Position numbers and translations under genes: made by a program
The notes under the pieces: generated by a model
The model's input: only the letters and a program-made list of their open reading frames with translations
The model's database searches: none
What the model was told of the DNA's origin: nothing
Part shown: positions 17,866 to 26,795 of the stretch, piece after piece
Layout: every line of letters starts with the position of its first letter
Numbering within the stretch: position 1 is the first letter of the stretch
Source of the DNA: Sulfurospirillum sp001602955
Lineage (GTDB): Bacteria; Campylobacterota; Campylobacteria; Campylobacterales; Sulfurospirillaceae
Assembly (NCBI GenBank): GCA_001602955.1
Contig: LVAC01000001.1
Span: 15,780 to 79,779, forward strand
Reading direction: 5' to 3'
Length of the DNA stretch: 64,000 bases

Positions 17866-18369
17866 TTACGCCTCCTCTTTTGCTTGCATGACGATCGCCT
17901 CGCAAGGGCACACCTTAACGCATCCTCCACACCCGTTGCACGCGTCGGCATCGATCGTCGGCCTAAATAGCCCTAAAAAGCGAATAGCCCGAACGTCGCA
18001 CCCGTCCAAGCAACTGTTGCACAAGCTTTGGTGCCATGCCATACAGGCTAGTATATCGATTTTAGCGCGTATCGGCAATGCTTTAGTGCCGGTTTGCACG
18101 TTTAAAACATCCTTCGGACACGCCTGAGCACAGGCCTCGCAAAAGCTACAACCCCCTTTTGCGAAGTCTAAGCAAGGTGTATGTGCGGCATCGAGGAGGA
18201 TAATCTCCGTAGGGCATGCGTTCACGCAAGGCGTATCTTGACATGTAACGCATCTTTCTTCGAACAAGGCACTATCATTGCAATAAGGCGGGCGAACACA
18301 CAACGTTTTTAAATTTTTTTCGCCTTTCTTACCCAATAAAGTACCGAGTATCCCTCCTCTGCCGCTCAT
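17866..18369 (-). CDS. napF: NapF, cytoplasmic [4Fe-4S] protein
   Basis: A 167-residue ferredoxin with clusters CVTCQDTPCVNAC, CSFCEACAQAC, a third set in CNSCLDGC and a fourth in CNGCGGCVKVC. No signal peptide is present. NapF is thought to act on the cytoplasmic side in NapA maturation or in electron supply to NapH. It lies between napB (two-base gap) and napL (no gap). Confidence 0.9.
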   Translation of the reverse strand: MSGRGGILGTLLGKKGEKNLKTLCVRPPYCNDSALFEERCVTCQDTPCVNACPTEIILLDAAHTPCLDFAKGGCSFCEACAQACPKDVLNVQTGTKALPIRAKIDILACMAWHQSLCNSCLDGCDVRAIRFLGLFRPTIDADACNGCGGCVKVCPCEAIVMQAKEEA

Positions 18370-18371
18370 CG

Positions 18372-18896
18372 TTACTTCACACCTTCATTCAAGCTATCCA
18401 AAAGATGTGAGCGCGATTGCGCGTCTTTTGCGCGAAAATCCGGTTTGAACTCGTTTTTGACCAACGGTTCGTTGTTTGATTGCGGCGCATGACACTGAGA
18501 GCAGTTAAAACGCGCTTGCGAAAGTTCATTCAAGACTTTTTGCGTTCGCATATCGAAGAAGTGCGACTTGGGAATCGGCGTTGCTTTGAGCGCTTCGGCG
18601 ACTTCGGGAAGGTGACATCCAAGACACGCATTGTTGTCTTTACTCATGTCTAACATTCCCTCGACGTCGTGAGGAATCATCGGAGGCGCATTCTCGTAAG
18701 AGCGCTCAAACACTTTAGATTCCCCTGCCGCCGCCGTCGAATATGCCGTATTGTCCGCAACAACGTTTTTTTCGCTGTAGAGATCGACTTTTCGTAGTCC
18801 CAATTCTTCCTCACTGTAAGTTTGAGACACCGCACATCCGCTACCGATAACTATGCCCGCTACTAAAAGGGCAATGACTTTTTTTTGCGTTATCAT
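18372..18896 (-). CDS. napB: NapB, periplasmic dihaem cytochrome c
   Basis: A 174-residue precursor with a signal segment followed by two haem motifs, CLGCH and CSQCH, spaced as in NapB. The typical NapB phrases APPMIPHDVEGM and IPKSHFFDMRTQKV are present, the latter holding distal His ligands. It takes electrons from NapGH and gives them to NapA. Its start overlaps the napH stop by four bases. The segment IGSGCAVS could be read as a weak lipobox; normal cleavage is as likely. Confidence 0.95.
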   Translation of the reverse strand: MITQKKVIALLVAGIVIGSGCAVSQTYSEEELGLRKVDLYSEKNVVADNTAYSTAAAGESKVFERSYENAPPMIPHDVEGMLDMSKDNNACLGCHLPEVAEALKATPIPKSHFFDMRTQKVLNELSQARFNCSQCHAPQSNNEPLVKNEFKPDFRAKDAQSRSHLLDSLNEGVK

Positions 18897-19717
18897 TCTT
18901 TTTCTCCAACATTGATGTAATTTCTCACGCCAAACGAAAGGGCATTGCCTTCACATACGTCGATACATCTGCCGCAATTGGTACACTCTCCGAAAAGAAT
19001 CGCTCCGCTTTGCTTAGAGACGATACCCAAAACGTGCTTTTCGGGGCACACCGTTTTGCATGCCATACAAGACGTACATTTCGTATGATCGTGTTTGACG
19101 CGAATGAGGCTTAAACGCCCCACCACCGAGTAAAACCCGCCTAAAGGACACACATGTCCGCACCAACCGTTTTTAACGGCGAAAAGGTCAAATAAAAAGA
19201 GTGCCAGTATCGCGGCAACGCCCATACCCATACCGAAAATGATGCCTCGATGCAACATCCCGATCGGGCTTACGATCTCAAATGCGGCAACGCCGGTAAG
19301 GAAACTTAGGACTAAACTGAGCCCTAAAAGCCAGTAACGCACACCTCTTCCCAACCAAATTTTACGCTCCGTTTGCTCTAAAAAGAGCTTTCTTCGCGTC
19401 CAATTCGCCGCATCGGTCACGATATTGACCGGACAGACCCACGAACAAAAAGCGCGTCCGCCGAAGATCGTATAAAAAAGCCAAACGAGCACGCCGCCGA
19501 CAAGCACGTTAATGCTCACCGTCGCACCCGCCGCGAAAATTTGCAACAGTGCAAAAGGGTCCGCCAAAGGAATCACGCCCATTATCAGCGACGCACTGAG
19601 GTTTCCCGTTAACACACGAAAACCGTAGACGTTACCGAGCGTAAAAAGCACCAACAAAGAGAGTTGTACCAAACGTCGTGCGATTAAAAAGCGGTGTGTT
19701 TTGATCCATGATTTCAT
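18893..19717 (-). CDS. napH: NapH, membrane Fe-S quinol dehydrogenase subunit
   Basis: A 274-residue membrane protein with four helices, two cytoplasmic CxxxCP motifs (CSWVCP and CGHVCP) and two C-terminal ferredoxin clusters (CTSCMACKTVC and CTNCGRCIDVC). NapH with NapG oxidises menaquinol and feeds NapB in organisms without NapC; no napC is present here. It overlaps napG and napB by four bases each. Confidence 0.95.
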   Translation of the reverse strand: MKSWIKTHRFLIARRLVQLSLLVLFTLGNVYGFRVLTGNLSASLIMGVIPLADPFALLQIFAAGATVSINVLVGGVLVWLFYTIFGGRAFCSWVCPVNIVTDAANWTRRKLFLEQTERKIWLGRGVRYWLLGLSLVLSFLTGVAAFEIVSPIGMLHRGIIFGMGMGVAAILALFLFDLFAVKNGWCGHVCPLGGFYSVVGRLSLIRVKHDHTKCTSCMACKTVCPEKHVLGIVSKQSGAILFGECTNCGRCIDVCEGNALSFGVRNYINVGEKE

Positions 19718-20535
19718 TTGAATAAATCCTCCCCGCTGTTGAGATAATCTTCAACCTTCTTTTCGCTACGTTTCGTATGCGTGGTCACCTCTTGGCTGAC
19801 GTTTTCCAGACGTTTTTCGTCCGCTTTTTCCCATCCTTTGATGTAGTGTGCGCCGAGTTTTCCCTGCGCTACTTCATTCGGCAAAACGTGAATCGCCGCT
19901 TTTTCGGTAACGCAAGCGCGTTCGCATAAACCGCATCCGGTACACGTATCGGAACTCACGATCGGAATTAAGTATGCATGCTTTCCCGTACGCGTATTGC
20001 GTCGGTATTCCAGCTTAATCGCACTGTCCATAACGGGACAGGCACGATAACACGCATCGCACTGAATTCCCCAAAACGCGATACACGACTCCGTATCCAC
20101 AACGGCAAGTCCCATTTTCGCTTTAAAGATGTCCAGCTTCTCTTCACCTTCTTTAATACTTGATACGTTGCTCTTATTCAACGCGCCCGTCGGACATACC
20201 GGCACACACGGTATATCCGTACACATATGACACGGTACCTCTCTGGGTATGAAAAACGGCGTTCCCAAAGGCTTATTTTCTCCGGGCACCGCTAAACGCA
20301 ACGTATCGTAAGGACACGCCTCGACACACTGACCGCATTTGATACACAAGCGCATAAAATCGTTCTCGTAAAGGGCTCCGGGCGGTCGTAGAATCAAGGG
20401 CGACGCTTTGGCTTCTTCAATGTAACCCGTCCATACCAAACCGCCTAAAGCACTGAGTCCTACGCTTTGCGCCATCAACGAAAGAAATCTTCGTCTCTCC
20501 GTGATCGTGGCTTTTTCATGGTTTAACTGGCTCAC
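19714..20535 (-). CDS. napG: NapG, periplasmic four-cluster Fe-S protein
   Basis: A 273-residue protein with a twin-arginine-like signal (TERRRFLSLMAQ) and four Fe-S clusters, for example CIKCGQCVEAC, CHMCTDIPCVPVC and CTGCGLCERAC. I chose the GTG at 20535, five bases after an AAAGGA ribosome site. The frame is open 16 codons further, but that stretch is encoded by the tandem repeat block upstream and is unlike NapG. It passes electrons from NapH to NapB. A start correction matters here because automatic annotation may pick the upstream ATG in the repeat. Confidence 0.92.
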   Translation of the reverse strand: MSQLNHEKATITERRRFLSLMAQSVGLSALGGLVWTGYIEEAKASPLILRPPGALYENDFMRLCIKCGQCVEACPYDTLRLAVPGENKPLGTPFFIPREVPCHMCTDIPCVPVCPTGALNKSNVSSIKEGEEKLDIFKAKMGLAVVDTESCIAFWGIQCDACYRACPVMDSAIKLEYRRNTRTGKHAYLIPIVSSDTCTGCGLCERACVTEKAAIHVLPNEVAQGKLGAHYIKGWEKADEKRLENVSQEVTTHTKRSEKKVEDYLNSGEDLFK

Positions 20536-20564
20536 GACAATCCTTTTAGATCTATTTTTACACG

Positions 20565-20829
20565 CCGTTTGGGCAAAGCCCAACCGACTACGCTGCGCTA
20601 TGCGCTAAAGCTTACCTCTTCGAGGTAGAATCTTTACATGTAACTTTTTGACGCTTTCCCTATTTCCGTTTGGGCAAAGCCCAACCGACTACGCTGCGCT
20701 ATGCACAAAACAAGAACATTCATGTTCGATGTTTCTGTGAAAAGCTTACCTCTTCGAGGTAGAATCTTTACATGTAACTTTTTAACGCTTTCCCTATTTC
20801 CGTTTGGGCAAAGCCCAACCGACTACGCT
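20565..20829 (-). repeat. Tandem repeat block between napA and napG
   Basis: Two alternating modules fill the napA-napG gap. Module A (39 bp, contains TTGGGCAAAGCCCAA) is at 20565-20603, 20666-20704 and, shortened, 20800-20829. Module B (about 59 bp, contains the hairpin TACCTC-TTC-GAGGTA and TTACATGTAA) is at 20607-20664 and 20741-20799, nearly identical. A 36-bp spacer with GAACAT-TC-ATGTTC follows the second A. The third A copy covers the napA stop codon and the last base of its coding part. The block could fold into a series of hairpins in the operon mRNA. Confidence 0.95.
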
Positions 20830-23612
20830 TTATAAAGCTTAACGGCACACTTTTTATAATCGGTTTGCTTTGAAAGCGGACATGTCGCATCCAAGCAGAC
20901 TTTATTGATAAAGACTTTTTCGTCGAACCACGGAACAAACACCAAACCTCTTGGCGTTCGGTTACGTCCACGCGTTTCGACACGCGCTTTTACGCTTCCG
21001 CGACGGCTTTCGACCCAAATCAAATCGCCTTGTTTAAAGCCTTTGGCTTCGGCGTCGCTTGGGTGCATGTAACATAACGCTTCGGGAACGGCACGGTAAA
21101 GTTCGGGAACCCGCATCGTCATCGTTCCGCTGTGCCAGTGCTCGAGTACGCGTCCGGTACACAACCACGTATCGTATTCTTTATCGGGCATTTCGCACGG
21201 ATCCATATACGGTCTGAAGAAAATTTTTGCTTTGTTTTTAAGCGGAAACGTCTCTTCGGTGGTCGGCTTTTGCAAGTTACCTTTTTTGATCGCTTTGGCA
21301 AACGTGCCGTAAAATGCGAAATCGCCGTTGTTCTCTTTTGCCGCATACGGATCGTATTTGGCATTGAAGCGCCATTGCGTCTCTTTACCGTCCACGACCG
21401 GCCATTTTAGACCTCTTACTTTGTGGTACGTATCAAAATCCGCCAAATCGTGTCCGTGACCGAGACCGAATTTTCGATACTCTTCCCAAATCGCTTTTTG
21501 GATAAAAAATCCGTATCCCTTCCACTCTTTACCGTCGCTTCCGGCAACGCCTCGGCTATCGCCGAATACTTCGGTATTGTCAAAACCTTCGCCGATAGCG
21601 TCTTTGGCTTTGAACGATTTAAAATAACTATTGGCAAATAAAACATCAAAAAGCGTATCGGTCTCTTTGTATCCCATCGCTTTGGCCGCTTCAATCACAC
21701 TCGGTAATTTACCGCCTTTAATCGTCTGCTCGCCCCATACGTCGGCAATCGTAAAACGTTTGGAAAGCTCGACCCATTGCCACGTATCGCTCATCGCGTC
21801 GCCTACTGGGAGGACTTGTTGTCGCCAGTGTTGCGTTCTTCGCTCGGCGTTACCGTATGCGCCCCATTTCTCGTAAATCATCGCCGAAGGTAAGATAAGG
21901 TCGGAAACCTTCGCGGAAATTCCAGGATACGCATCGGAACAAACGATGAAGTTATCCAGTTCGCGTGCCGCTTTGATCCAATGGTTTGCGTTGGCACTGT
22001 CTTGGTAAGGATTGCACACGTTGACCCATGCGAATTTAATCTTACCGCTTTCGATTTGGCGGTGGATATTCATAATGTGTTGGTATCCCATCGGATTGAG
22101 CGTACCGGCAGGTAAATTCCAAATTTTTTCCGTAATTTCTCGGTGTTTCGGAATAGAAACGTCCATATCCGCCGGTAGACGATGCGTAAACGTTCCGACT
22201 TCACGTGCCGTACCGCACGCACTCGGTTGTCCCGTCAATGAAAATGCACCCTCACCCGGTTTGGCTTGTTTGCCTAAGAGGAAGTGAACCATGTAAGATT
22301 GTTCGTTGACCCACGTACCGCGTTGGTGTTGGTTAAAGCCCATCGTCCAGAAACTAACGACTTTTCGATTTTTTTCGATGTACAAGTCGGCCAATTGTTT
22401 TAATTTAGCTTTATACGCGTCAAGCGACTCGTTGGGATCGCCTTTAGCGATTTTTGCGACGTAATCTAACGTATACGGCTCTAATGCCTTTTTAAAATCT
22501 TCAAAGCTAATTTCCCAATGTAAGATCGCTTTGTCCGCGTTTTTCATCTCCATAAGATCGCCGGCTTTAACGCCTAAATGCGCTAATCCAGGAGCTTCTT
22601 TTTCGCTGATGACTTTTGCGTCTTCTTTTTTAATAATCTCCAACTCTTTGGCACTGTAGCCGAGTTTTTTTGCTTCGGCTTCGGTTCGCATTCCATAACC
22701 GATGTTTGCAAAACCCGTTGCGAAAACAATGTTTTTCTTCACAAAATCCCAATCGATCGCTTCGGGGTGATTGTAAACGATTTCGCGTGCAATGTAGTTC
22801 CAGATCGCAAGATCGGTACTCGGAGAAAAAATAATCTCAAGGTCGGCTAAATCCGAACAGCGGTGCGTGTAGGTGGAAAGATTGACGACTTTAACGCGAT
22901 CGGGCGCGGTTAATTTGCGATCGCTGACGCGTGACCATAAAATCGGGTGCATTTCCGCCATATTGGCGCCCCATGTAATAATCGTATCGGTCAACTCGAT
23001 GTCGTCGTAGCAGCCCGCAGGTTCGTCGATACCGAACGTTTGCATAAAGCCGACGACCGCCGAAGCCATACAATGACGTGCGTTGGGGTCGATGCCGTTG
23101 GCACGGAAGCCAGCTTTCATCAATTTTGCGGCGGCATAGCCTTCTTGAATCGTGTATTGACCCGATCCGAAAACGCCGATTGCCTCAGGACCGCCCGCTT
23201 TAAAGGCGGCTTTGATGTGTTTTTCCATCTCGTCAAACGCGCGCTTCCATGAAACGGGTTTGAATTGACCTTTTTTATCGAATTCGCCTTTATCGTTGAC
23301 GCGAAGAAGCGGTTGTTTCAATCGATCCGCACCGTACATGATTTTGGCGTTGAAATAACCTTTGATACAGTTTAGTCCGCGATTGACCGGAGCGGCTGGA
23401 TCGCCTTTAACGGCGACGATTTTTCCCTCTTTCGTCGCAACCATAATACCACAACCGGTACCGCAGAAACGACAAACGGCTTTGTCCCATCGCCAACCGG
23501 CTTCTGCTTGTTCGCTCGCCGCTTTAAGCTCGCTAGGCACGCTAATGCCCACCGCGGCGGCGGCACTCGCGGCAGCCGTTGTTTTTAAAAAGTCCCTTCG
23601 TGAAAGTGACAT
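20823..23612 (-). CDS. napA: NapA, periplasmic nitrate reductase catalytic subunit
   Basis: A 929-residue molybdopterin enzyme, the long NapA form of Campylobacterota. It opens with a twin-arginine signal (SRRDFLKTTAAASA) and the [4Fe-4S] motif CRFCGTGCG with a later NCIKGY. The molybdenum-ligand Cys is in RHCMASAVVGFMQTFG. It reduces nitrate to nitrite in the periplasm. The ATG at 23612 follows an AGGAGG site; the 16 codons open upstream of it are discarded. It is the first gene of the operon. Its promoter carries a Crp/Fnr-type palindrome, and its stop codon lies inside a repeat module. Confidence 0.97.
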   Translation of the reverse strand: MSLSRRDFLKTTAAASAAAAVGISVPSELKAASEQAEAGWRWDKAVCRFCGTGCGIMVATKEGKIVAVKGDPAAPVNRGLNCIKGYFNAKIMYGADRLKQPLLRVNDKGEFDKKGQFKPVSWKRAFDEMEKHIKAAFKAGGPEAIGVFGSGQYTIQEGYAAAKLMKAGFRANGIDPNARHCMASAVVGFMQTFGIDEPAGCYDDIELTDTIITWGANMAEMHPILWSRVSDRKLTAPDRVKVVNLSTYTHRCSDLADLEIIFSPSTDLAIWNYIAREIVYNHPEAIDWDFVKKNIVFATGFANIGYGMRTEAEAKKLGYSAKELEIIKKEDAKVISEKEAPGLAHLGVKAGDLMEMKNADKAILHWEISFEDFKKALEPYTLDYVAKIAKGDPNESLDAYKAKLKQLADLYIEKNRKVVSFWTMGFNQHQRGTWVNEQSYMVHFLLGKQAKPGEGAFSLTGQPSACGTAREVGTFTHRLPADMDVSIPKHREITEKIWNLPAGTLNPMGYQHIMNIHRQIESGKIKFAWVNVCNPYQDSANANHWIKAARELDNFIVCSDAYPGISAKVSDLILPSAMIYEKWGAYGNAERRTQHWRQQVLPVGDAMSDTWQWVELSKRFTIADVWGEQTIKGGKLPSVIEAAKAMGYKETDTLFDVLFANSYFKSFKAKDAIGEGFDNTEVFGDSRGVAGSDGKEWKGYGFFIQKAIWEEYRKFGLGHGHDLADFDTYHKVRGLKWPVVDGKETQWRFNAKYDPYAAKENNGDFAFYGTFAKAIKKGNLQKPTTEETFPLKNKAKIFFRPYMDPCEMPDKEYDTWLCTGRVLEHWHSGTMTMRVPELYRAVPEALCYMHPSDAEAKGFKQGDLIWVESRRGSVKARVETRGRNRTPRGLVFVPWFDEKVFINKVCLDATCPLSKQTDYKKCAVKLYKA

Positions 23613-23930
23613 CGTGATACCTCCTGATTTGAGTTTCGGAGTCATTCTATCACTAAGCAAAATCGCAAATCTATGACTTAAGTCAATACTTTAGTTTTTT
23701 AAATTTACTTTTGCGTTTGTTTAAAAGCATGATGGCACGAATGTATCGACACCGTTTCAAAGGAAACGCTCATGCTTACATGTAAAGATTTTGAGATGAA
23801 ATTTGGTTAAAATGTAACGCGATAAAGTGCTCGGAACATTTGACGCGTTACCGCACGATCTGTTCTATACTGTCTTCTTTGAATGCATGACGTCAAACGT
23901 GCGCTTTAACGTATCGAAATAAGGTTCACA
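23613..23930. other. Divergent intergenic region between napA and the Nudix gene
   Basis: This 318-bp gap holds the napA promoter at its left side, an isolated CTTACATGTAAAG palindrome near 23774-23786, and probably the Nudix promoter at its right end (a TATACT -10-like hexamer near 23867). I see no gene in it. Confidence 0.7.
23644..23686 (-). promoter_or_regulatory. napA promoter with Crp/Fnr-type site
   Basis: On the minus strand TTGAC-TTAA-GTCAT (23673-23686) is followed by a -10-like TAGAAT (23644-23649). The centre of the palindrome is about 42 bp upstream of the likely start site, the class II position for a Crp/Fnr activator. The nrfH promoter has the same arrangement. Confidence 0.75.
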
Positions 23931-24374
23931 ATGAAAAAATACGTTACCGGTTTTTTATTTTCGCAAGATGCGACGCGTGTCGTTTTAATCAAAAAATGCC
24001 TTCCTGAATGGCAACAAGGTTTGCTCAACGGCGTCGGAGGAAAAATCGAAAACAATGAATCATCATGCGATGCTATGGTAAGAGAGTTCCAAGAAGAAAC
24101 GGGGGTCTTCGTGGCGCACGATCAATGGACGTGTTATACCAAAATTTACCGTCCGAATTATTACGAACTTGATGTTTATTATGCGTATTCCGATCTCGCT
24201 TATGAAGCGAAAACCGTTGAGCGTGAAGAAGTTTACCTCATCAAGCTTCAAGACATACCCGAAAACATTATCCCCAATTTACGGTGGTTGATACCGCTTG
24301 CTTTAGACAATCAGGCGGATTTTTCAAAACCCGTCGTTATTCATGAAGTCTCCGAAGAACGTCTGAAAGCATAA
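23931..24374 (+). CDS. Nudix hydrolase
   Basis: A 147-residue protein with a complete Nudix box starting GGKIENNESSCDAMVREF and ending QEETGV, so it has all the metal-binding Glu residues. It should hydrolyse a nucleoside diphosphate linked to another group, perhaps an oxidised nucleotide; the substrate is not evident. The start follows an AAGG site. It is a single gene, divergent from nap and convergent with the second porin. Confidence 0.88.
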   Translation: MKKYVTGFLFSQDATRVVLIKKCLPEWQQGLLNGVGGKIENNESSCDAMVREFQEETGVFVAHDQWTCYTKIYRPNYYELDVYYAYSDLAYEAKTVEREEVYLIKLQDIPENIIPNLRWLIPLALDNQADFSKPVVIHEVSEERLKA

Positions 24375-24401
24375 TAGACTTCTTTCATAACCTATGAAAG
24401 G

Positions 24402-24427
24402 AAACGACGGCATTTCTGCCGTCGTTT
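24402..24427. terminator. Bidirectional Rho-independent terminator
   Basis: Arms AAACGACGGCA and TGCCGTCGTTT pair around TTTC, with T-runs on each side. It separates the convergent Nudix and porin genes. Confidence 0.9.
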
Positions 24428-24449
24428 TGAAGATGCAAACGCGTGCAAA

Positions 24450-25814
24450 TTAGAATTTATAGTTAGCTCTAAAGCGCATCTCGTTGGAGTTAACCGTAGA
24501 GGTTGTCTCTTTCTTACCGTCTTCATACTCTAAAGAAACCGTCAAGCCTTTAAGAGAAGGAATGTCGTAAGCGATTTGACCGCTCCAAAATGTTGATTCT
24601 GTATCGACATCGACACTATTCAACACGGCTCCCGTAATCGTTTTTGCATCTTGATTCACTTTGGTGTATTGACCCAAAACTTTAAGTCCCGTAACGCCGA
24701 TTTTTGAGAAATCGTAACCGACTTCGATTTTATAAGCATCCGTATCGGCACCGGAAGTGACCTCCGCACCTTTGATCAGCGGAGCCGTATACGTGGTAGG
24801 ACCGTTACCCGCACCTAAGAGGACGGATTGGTTGCTAGAGACGGTACTGTAAGCAAAAGAAGCGTTAAAGCCTGCTAGCTCGCTAAATCCGATACGACCT
24901 TGGTACATATCGCCCTCGACGTGGAAACTATCAAACGTAGGATTGGACGTTCTTGAACCGCGATACGTTGCATCAAGAAGCACTTTCATAGCACTTAAAG
25001 GTACGACGTAATTACCTTCGGCATAGAAGACGTTGGCATCGCCGCCTTGCGTTAATTCAACATCGTTAACAAACAAATATTGTCCTATTAACGTCAAGTT
25101 AGGAATAGACTTGTTAATCGCGGCTGCCGTGTAAGCACCGTCAAACCCGAAAACGTTTGAGCCCCCGTTTGCCGTACCCGTTCCGTAAAATACCGCTTCT
25201 TTTTTAAAGCTAGGCATTTCAGAATCTCCACCGGCTACGGTTTTGTCATAATCGGATGTTCGACCTTGAAATTTGTCGGAATAACCGGCAACCAATGTCG
25301 TATTTGGAAGATCCGTATTGACAAGAACTGCGGCTTGAAACGCTTCTTTAAACATTCGTGAGCCGGAACTGTTAACCAATGGACTCGTGATAAATTGGCG
25401 ACCTACTTTTGCCGTCGTTTTACCGAGCGTATAGGTTACGTATGCTTCCGAAAGAACCGCGCCCGAGCCGTACATATCTGTTGCATAAAGATTTTTTGCG
25501 TCTTTATCGGCAAAAGGAGCATAGCTTCCCTGAAATGTCGCTCCAAAGCCAAAACCGAATAACGGATCCGTTACGTAACTAAGCACAACGCCCGTTGAAA
25601 GAATATCGGCATCGCCCTTACCAAGTGTTCCCGATGCGCCCGGTGTCGAAACGGCCGGATTGGCAGCACCTGTATCTCTATCAAAATACCAGGCGCGTAA
25701 TTCACCGCTGACTTTACCGTTTTTAAACGCATCGGCAAGTGTATCTGCCGCAAATGAACCGGACGCAAGTCCGGCAACAACCATAGCCACCAAGCTAAGT
25801 TTAGCTAACTTCAT
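24450..25814 (-). CDS. OprD-like outer membrane porin (second copy)
   Basis: A 454-residue precursor with a signal peptide (MVVAGLASGSFAA region) and the same opening as the first porin, ADTLADAFKNGKVSGELRAW. The rest alternates amphipathic strands and ends MRFRANYKF, with terminal Phe for outer membrane insertion. It is about 55 residues longer than its paralogue at 1466-2665, mainly in loops, so pore selectivity may differ. An AGGAGG site precedes the start. The gene is monocistronic, bounded by a terminator. Confidence 0.9.
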   Translation of the reverse strand: MKLAKLSLVAMVVAGLASGSFAADTLADAFKNGKVSGELRAWYFDRDTGAANPAVSTPGASGTLGKGDADILSTGVVLSYVTDPLFGFGFGATFQGSYAPFADKDAKNLYATDMYGSGAVLSEAYVTYTLGKTTAKVGRQFITSPLVNSSGSRMFKEAFQAAVLVNTDLPNTTLVAGYSDKFQGRTSDYDKTVAGGDSEMPSFKKEAVFYGTGTANGGSNVFGFDGAYTAAAINKSIPNLTLIGQYLFVNDVELTQGGDANVFYAEGNYVVPLSAMKVLLDATYRGSRTSNPTFDSFHVEGDMYQGRIGFSELAGFNASFAYSTVSSNQSVLLGAGNGPTTYTAPLIKGAEVTSGADTDAYKIEVGYDFSKIGVTGLKVLGQYTKVNQDAKTITGAVLNSVDVDTESTFWSGQIAYDIPSLKGLTVSLEYEDGKKETTSTVNSNEMRFRANYKF

Positions 25815-26050
25815 AATTCCTCCTTTTAAAAAGTGTGAAGCTTCTTACCTAATTTAACATACCTCATCCGTTAAGTTATGAAAGAAGCTCAGCAGCATCT
25901 TACATTAGTTGTATAGCATGAAAATAGCATAAAATTTTAAGATTATTTTAAAATAAACAAAGAGCGGTAATGTGTTTAACACGCATATTCGACTTTACAT
26001 GTCAGGGCAAGAATTGCCTATTTTTCTACGTTTTTCCTTTCAATTTGCTC

Positions 26051-26056
26051 TATAAT
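26051..26056 (+). promoter_or_regulatory. TATAAT -10 box of the AlaX-like gene
   Basis: A perfect TATAAT lies 25 bases before the ATG at 26082. The predicted start site falls near 26063, too close to the TTG at 26067 for a ribosome site, which supports the later ATG as the start. Confidence 0.6.
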
Positions 26057-26081
26057 ACTCTTTTGATTGATGGAGAATATT

Positions 26082-26723
26082 ATGCTACAAAAGCTTTTTT
26101 GGAATGACCCGTATGCCTGCGAGATTCAAGCGAAAATTGAAGCGGTTGAGGGCGATTGTGTTTATTTGGATCAAACCATCTTTTATGCTTTTTCCGGTGG
26201 GCAAGAGAGCGATGTTGGAACCATCGGCGGTATTGAAGTGTTAGACGCGATAAAAGAAGGTCACGATATACGCTACACTCTCACAAGCGGACATGCTCTT
26301 CAGGTGGGGCAAGACGTCACAGTCAAGATCGACTGGCAAAGGCGTTACAGCTTGATGCGACACCATTTTGCCGCGGAGTTGATCTTAGAACTACTCTATC
26401 AAGAGCTAGGTTCTGTGGAAAAGATCGGCGCGCACATCGCTCAAGACAAGGCACGCATTGACTTCTTCTGGCATGAGAACATTAGCACCTTATTTCCGCT
26501 ACTGCTTCTTAAAGCAAGTGCGCTAGTCGAGCAAAACCTTCCCATTACAAGCGACTACAGCGACATCGAAAACCAAAGGCGCTACTGGCACATCGACGGT
26601 TTTGCACAGGTTCCGTGTGGTGGCACACACCTAAAACGCACGGGCGAAGTGGGTCAACTCTCTTTAAAACGAAAAAACATCGGCAAAGGCAAAGAGCGGA
26701 TTGAAATTTATTTGGACGCATAA
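26082..26723 (+). CDS. AlaX-like alanyl-tRNA editing protein
   Basis: A 213-residue stand-alone editing domain related to the C-terminal part of alanyl-tRNA synthetase. The opening FYAFSGGQESDVGTIGG matches the family (usual FYPxxGGQ). The second zinc motif is present as CGGTH; the first, usually HxxxH, reads HHFAAEL, so one ligand is Glu or shifted. Such enzymes remove Ser or Gly wrongly attached to tRNA-Ala, or act on related substrates. I chose the ATG at 26082, six bases after GGAG; the frame is open five codons further upstream from a TTG. Confidence 0.85.
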   Translation: MLQKLFWNDPYACEIQAKIEAVEGDCVYLDQTIFYAFSGGQESDVGTIGGIEVLDAIKEGHDIRYTLTSGHALQVGQDVTVKIDWQRRYSLMRHHFAAELILELLYQELGSVEKIGAHIAQDKARIDFFWHENISTLFPLLLLKASALVEQNLPITSDYSDIENQRRYWHIDGFAQVPCGGTHLKRTGEVGQLSLKRKNIGKGKERIEIYLDA

Positions 26724-26742
26724 ACACTAAAAATAGTTCTCT

Positions 26743-26764
26743 AATTCTTTACATGTAAAGAATT
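26743..26764. terminator. 22-bp palindrome between convergent genes
   Basis: AATTCTTTACA and its exact reverse complement form a perfect palindrome centred on ACATGT, with four Ts following on the plus strand. It lies 19 bases past the AlaX gene and 31 bases past the phosphoribosyltransferase stop. Confidence 0.65.
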
Positions 26765-26795
26765 TTCATCCACTTTTGAGACTTCCTCAAACGTT

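Noticed and set aside
20565..20829. CRISPR array
   Set aside because: The repeat units are of two types, long and alternating, with only one short spacer and no cas genes near.
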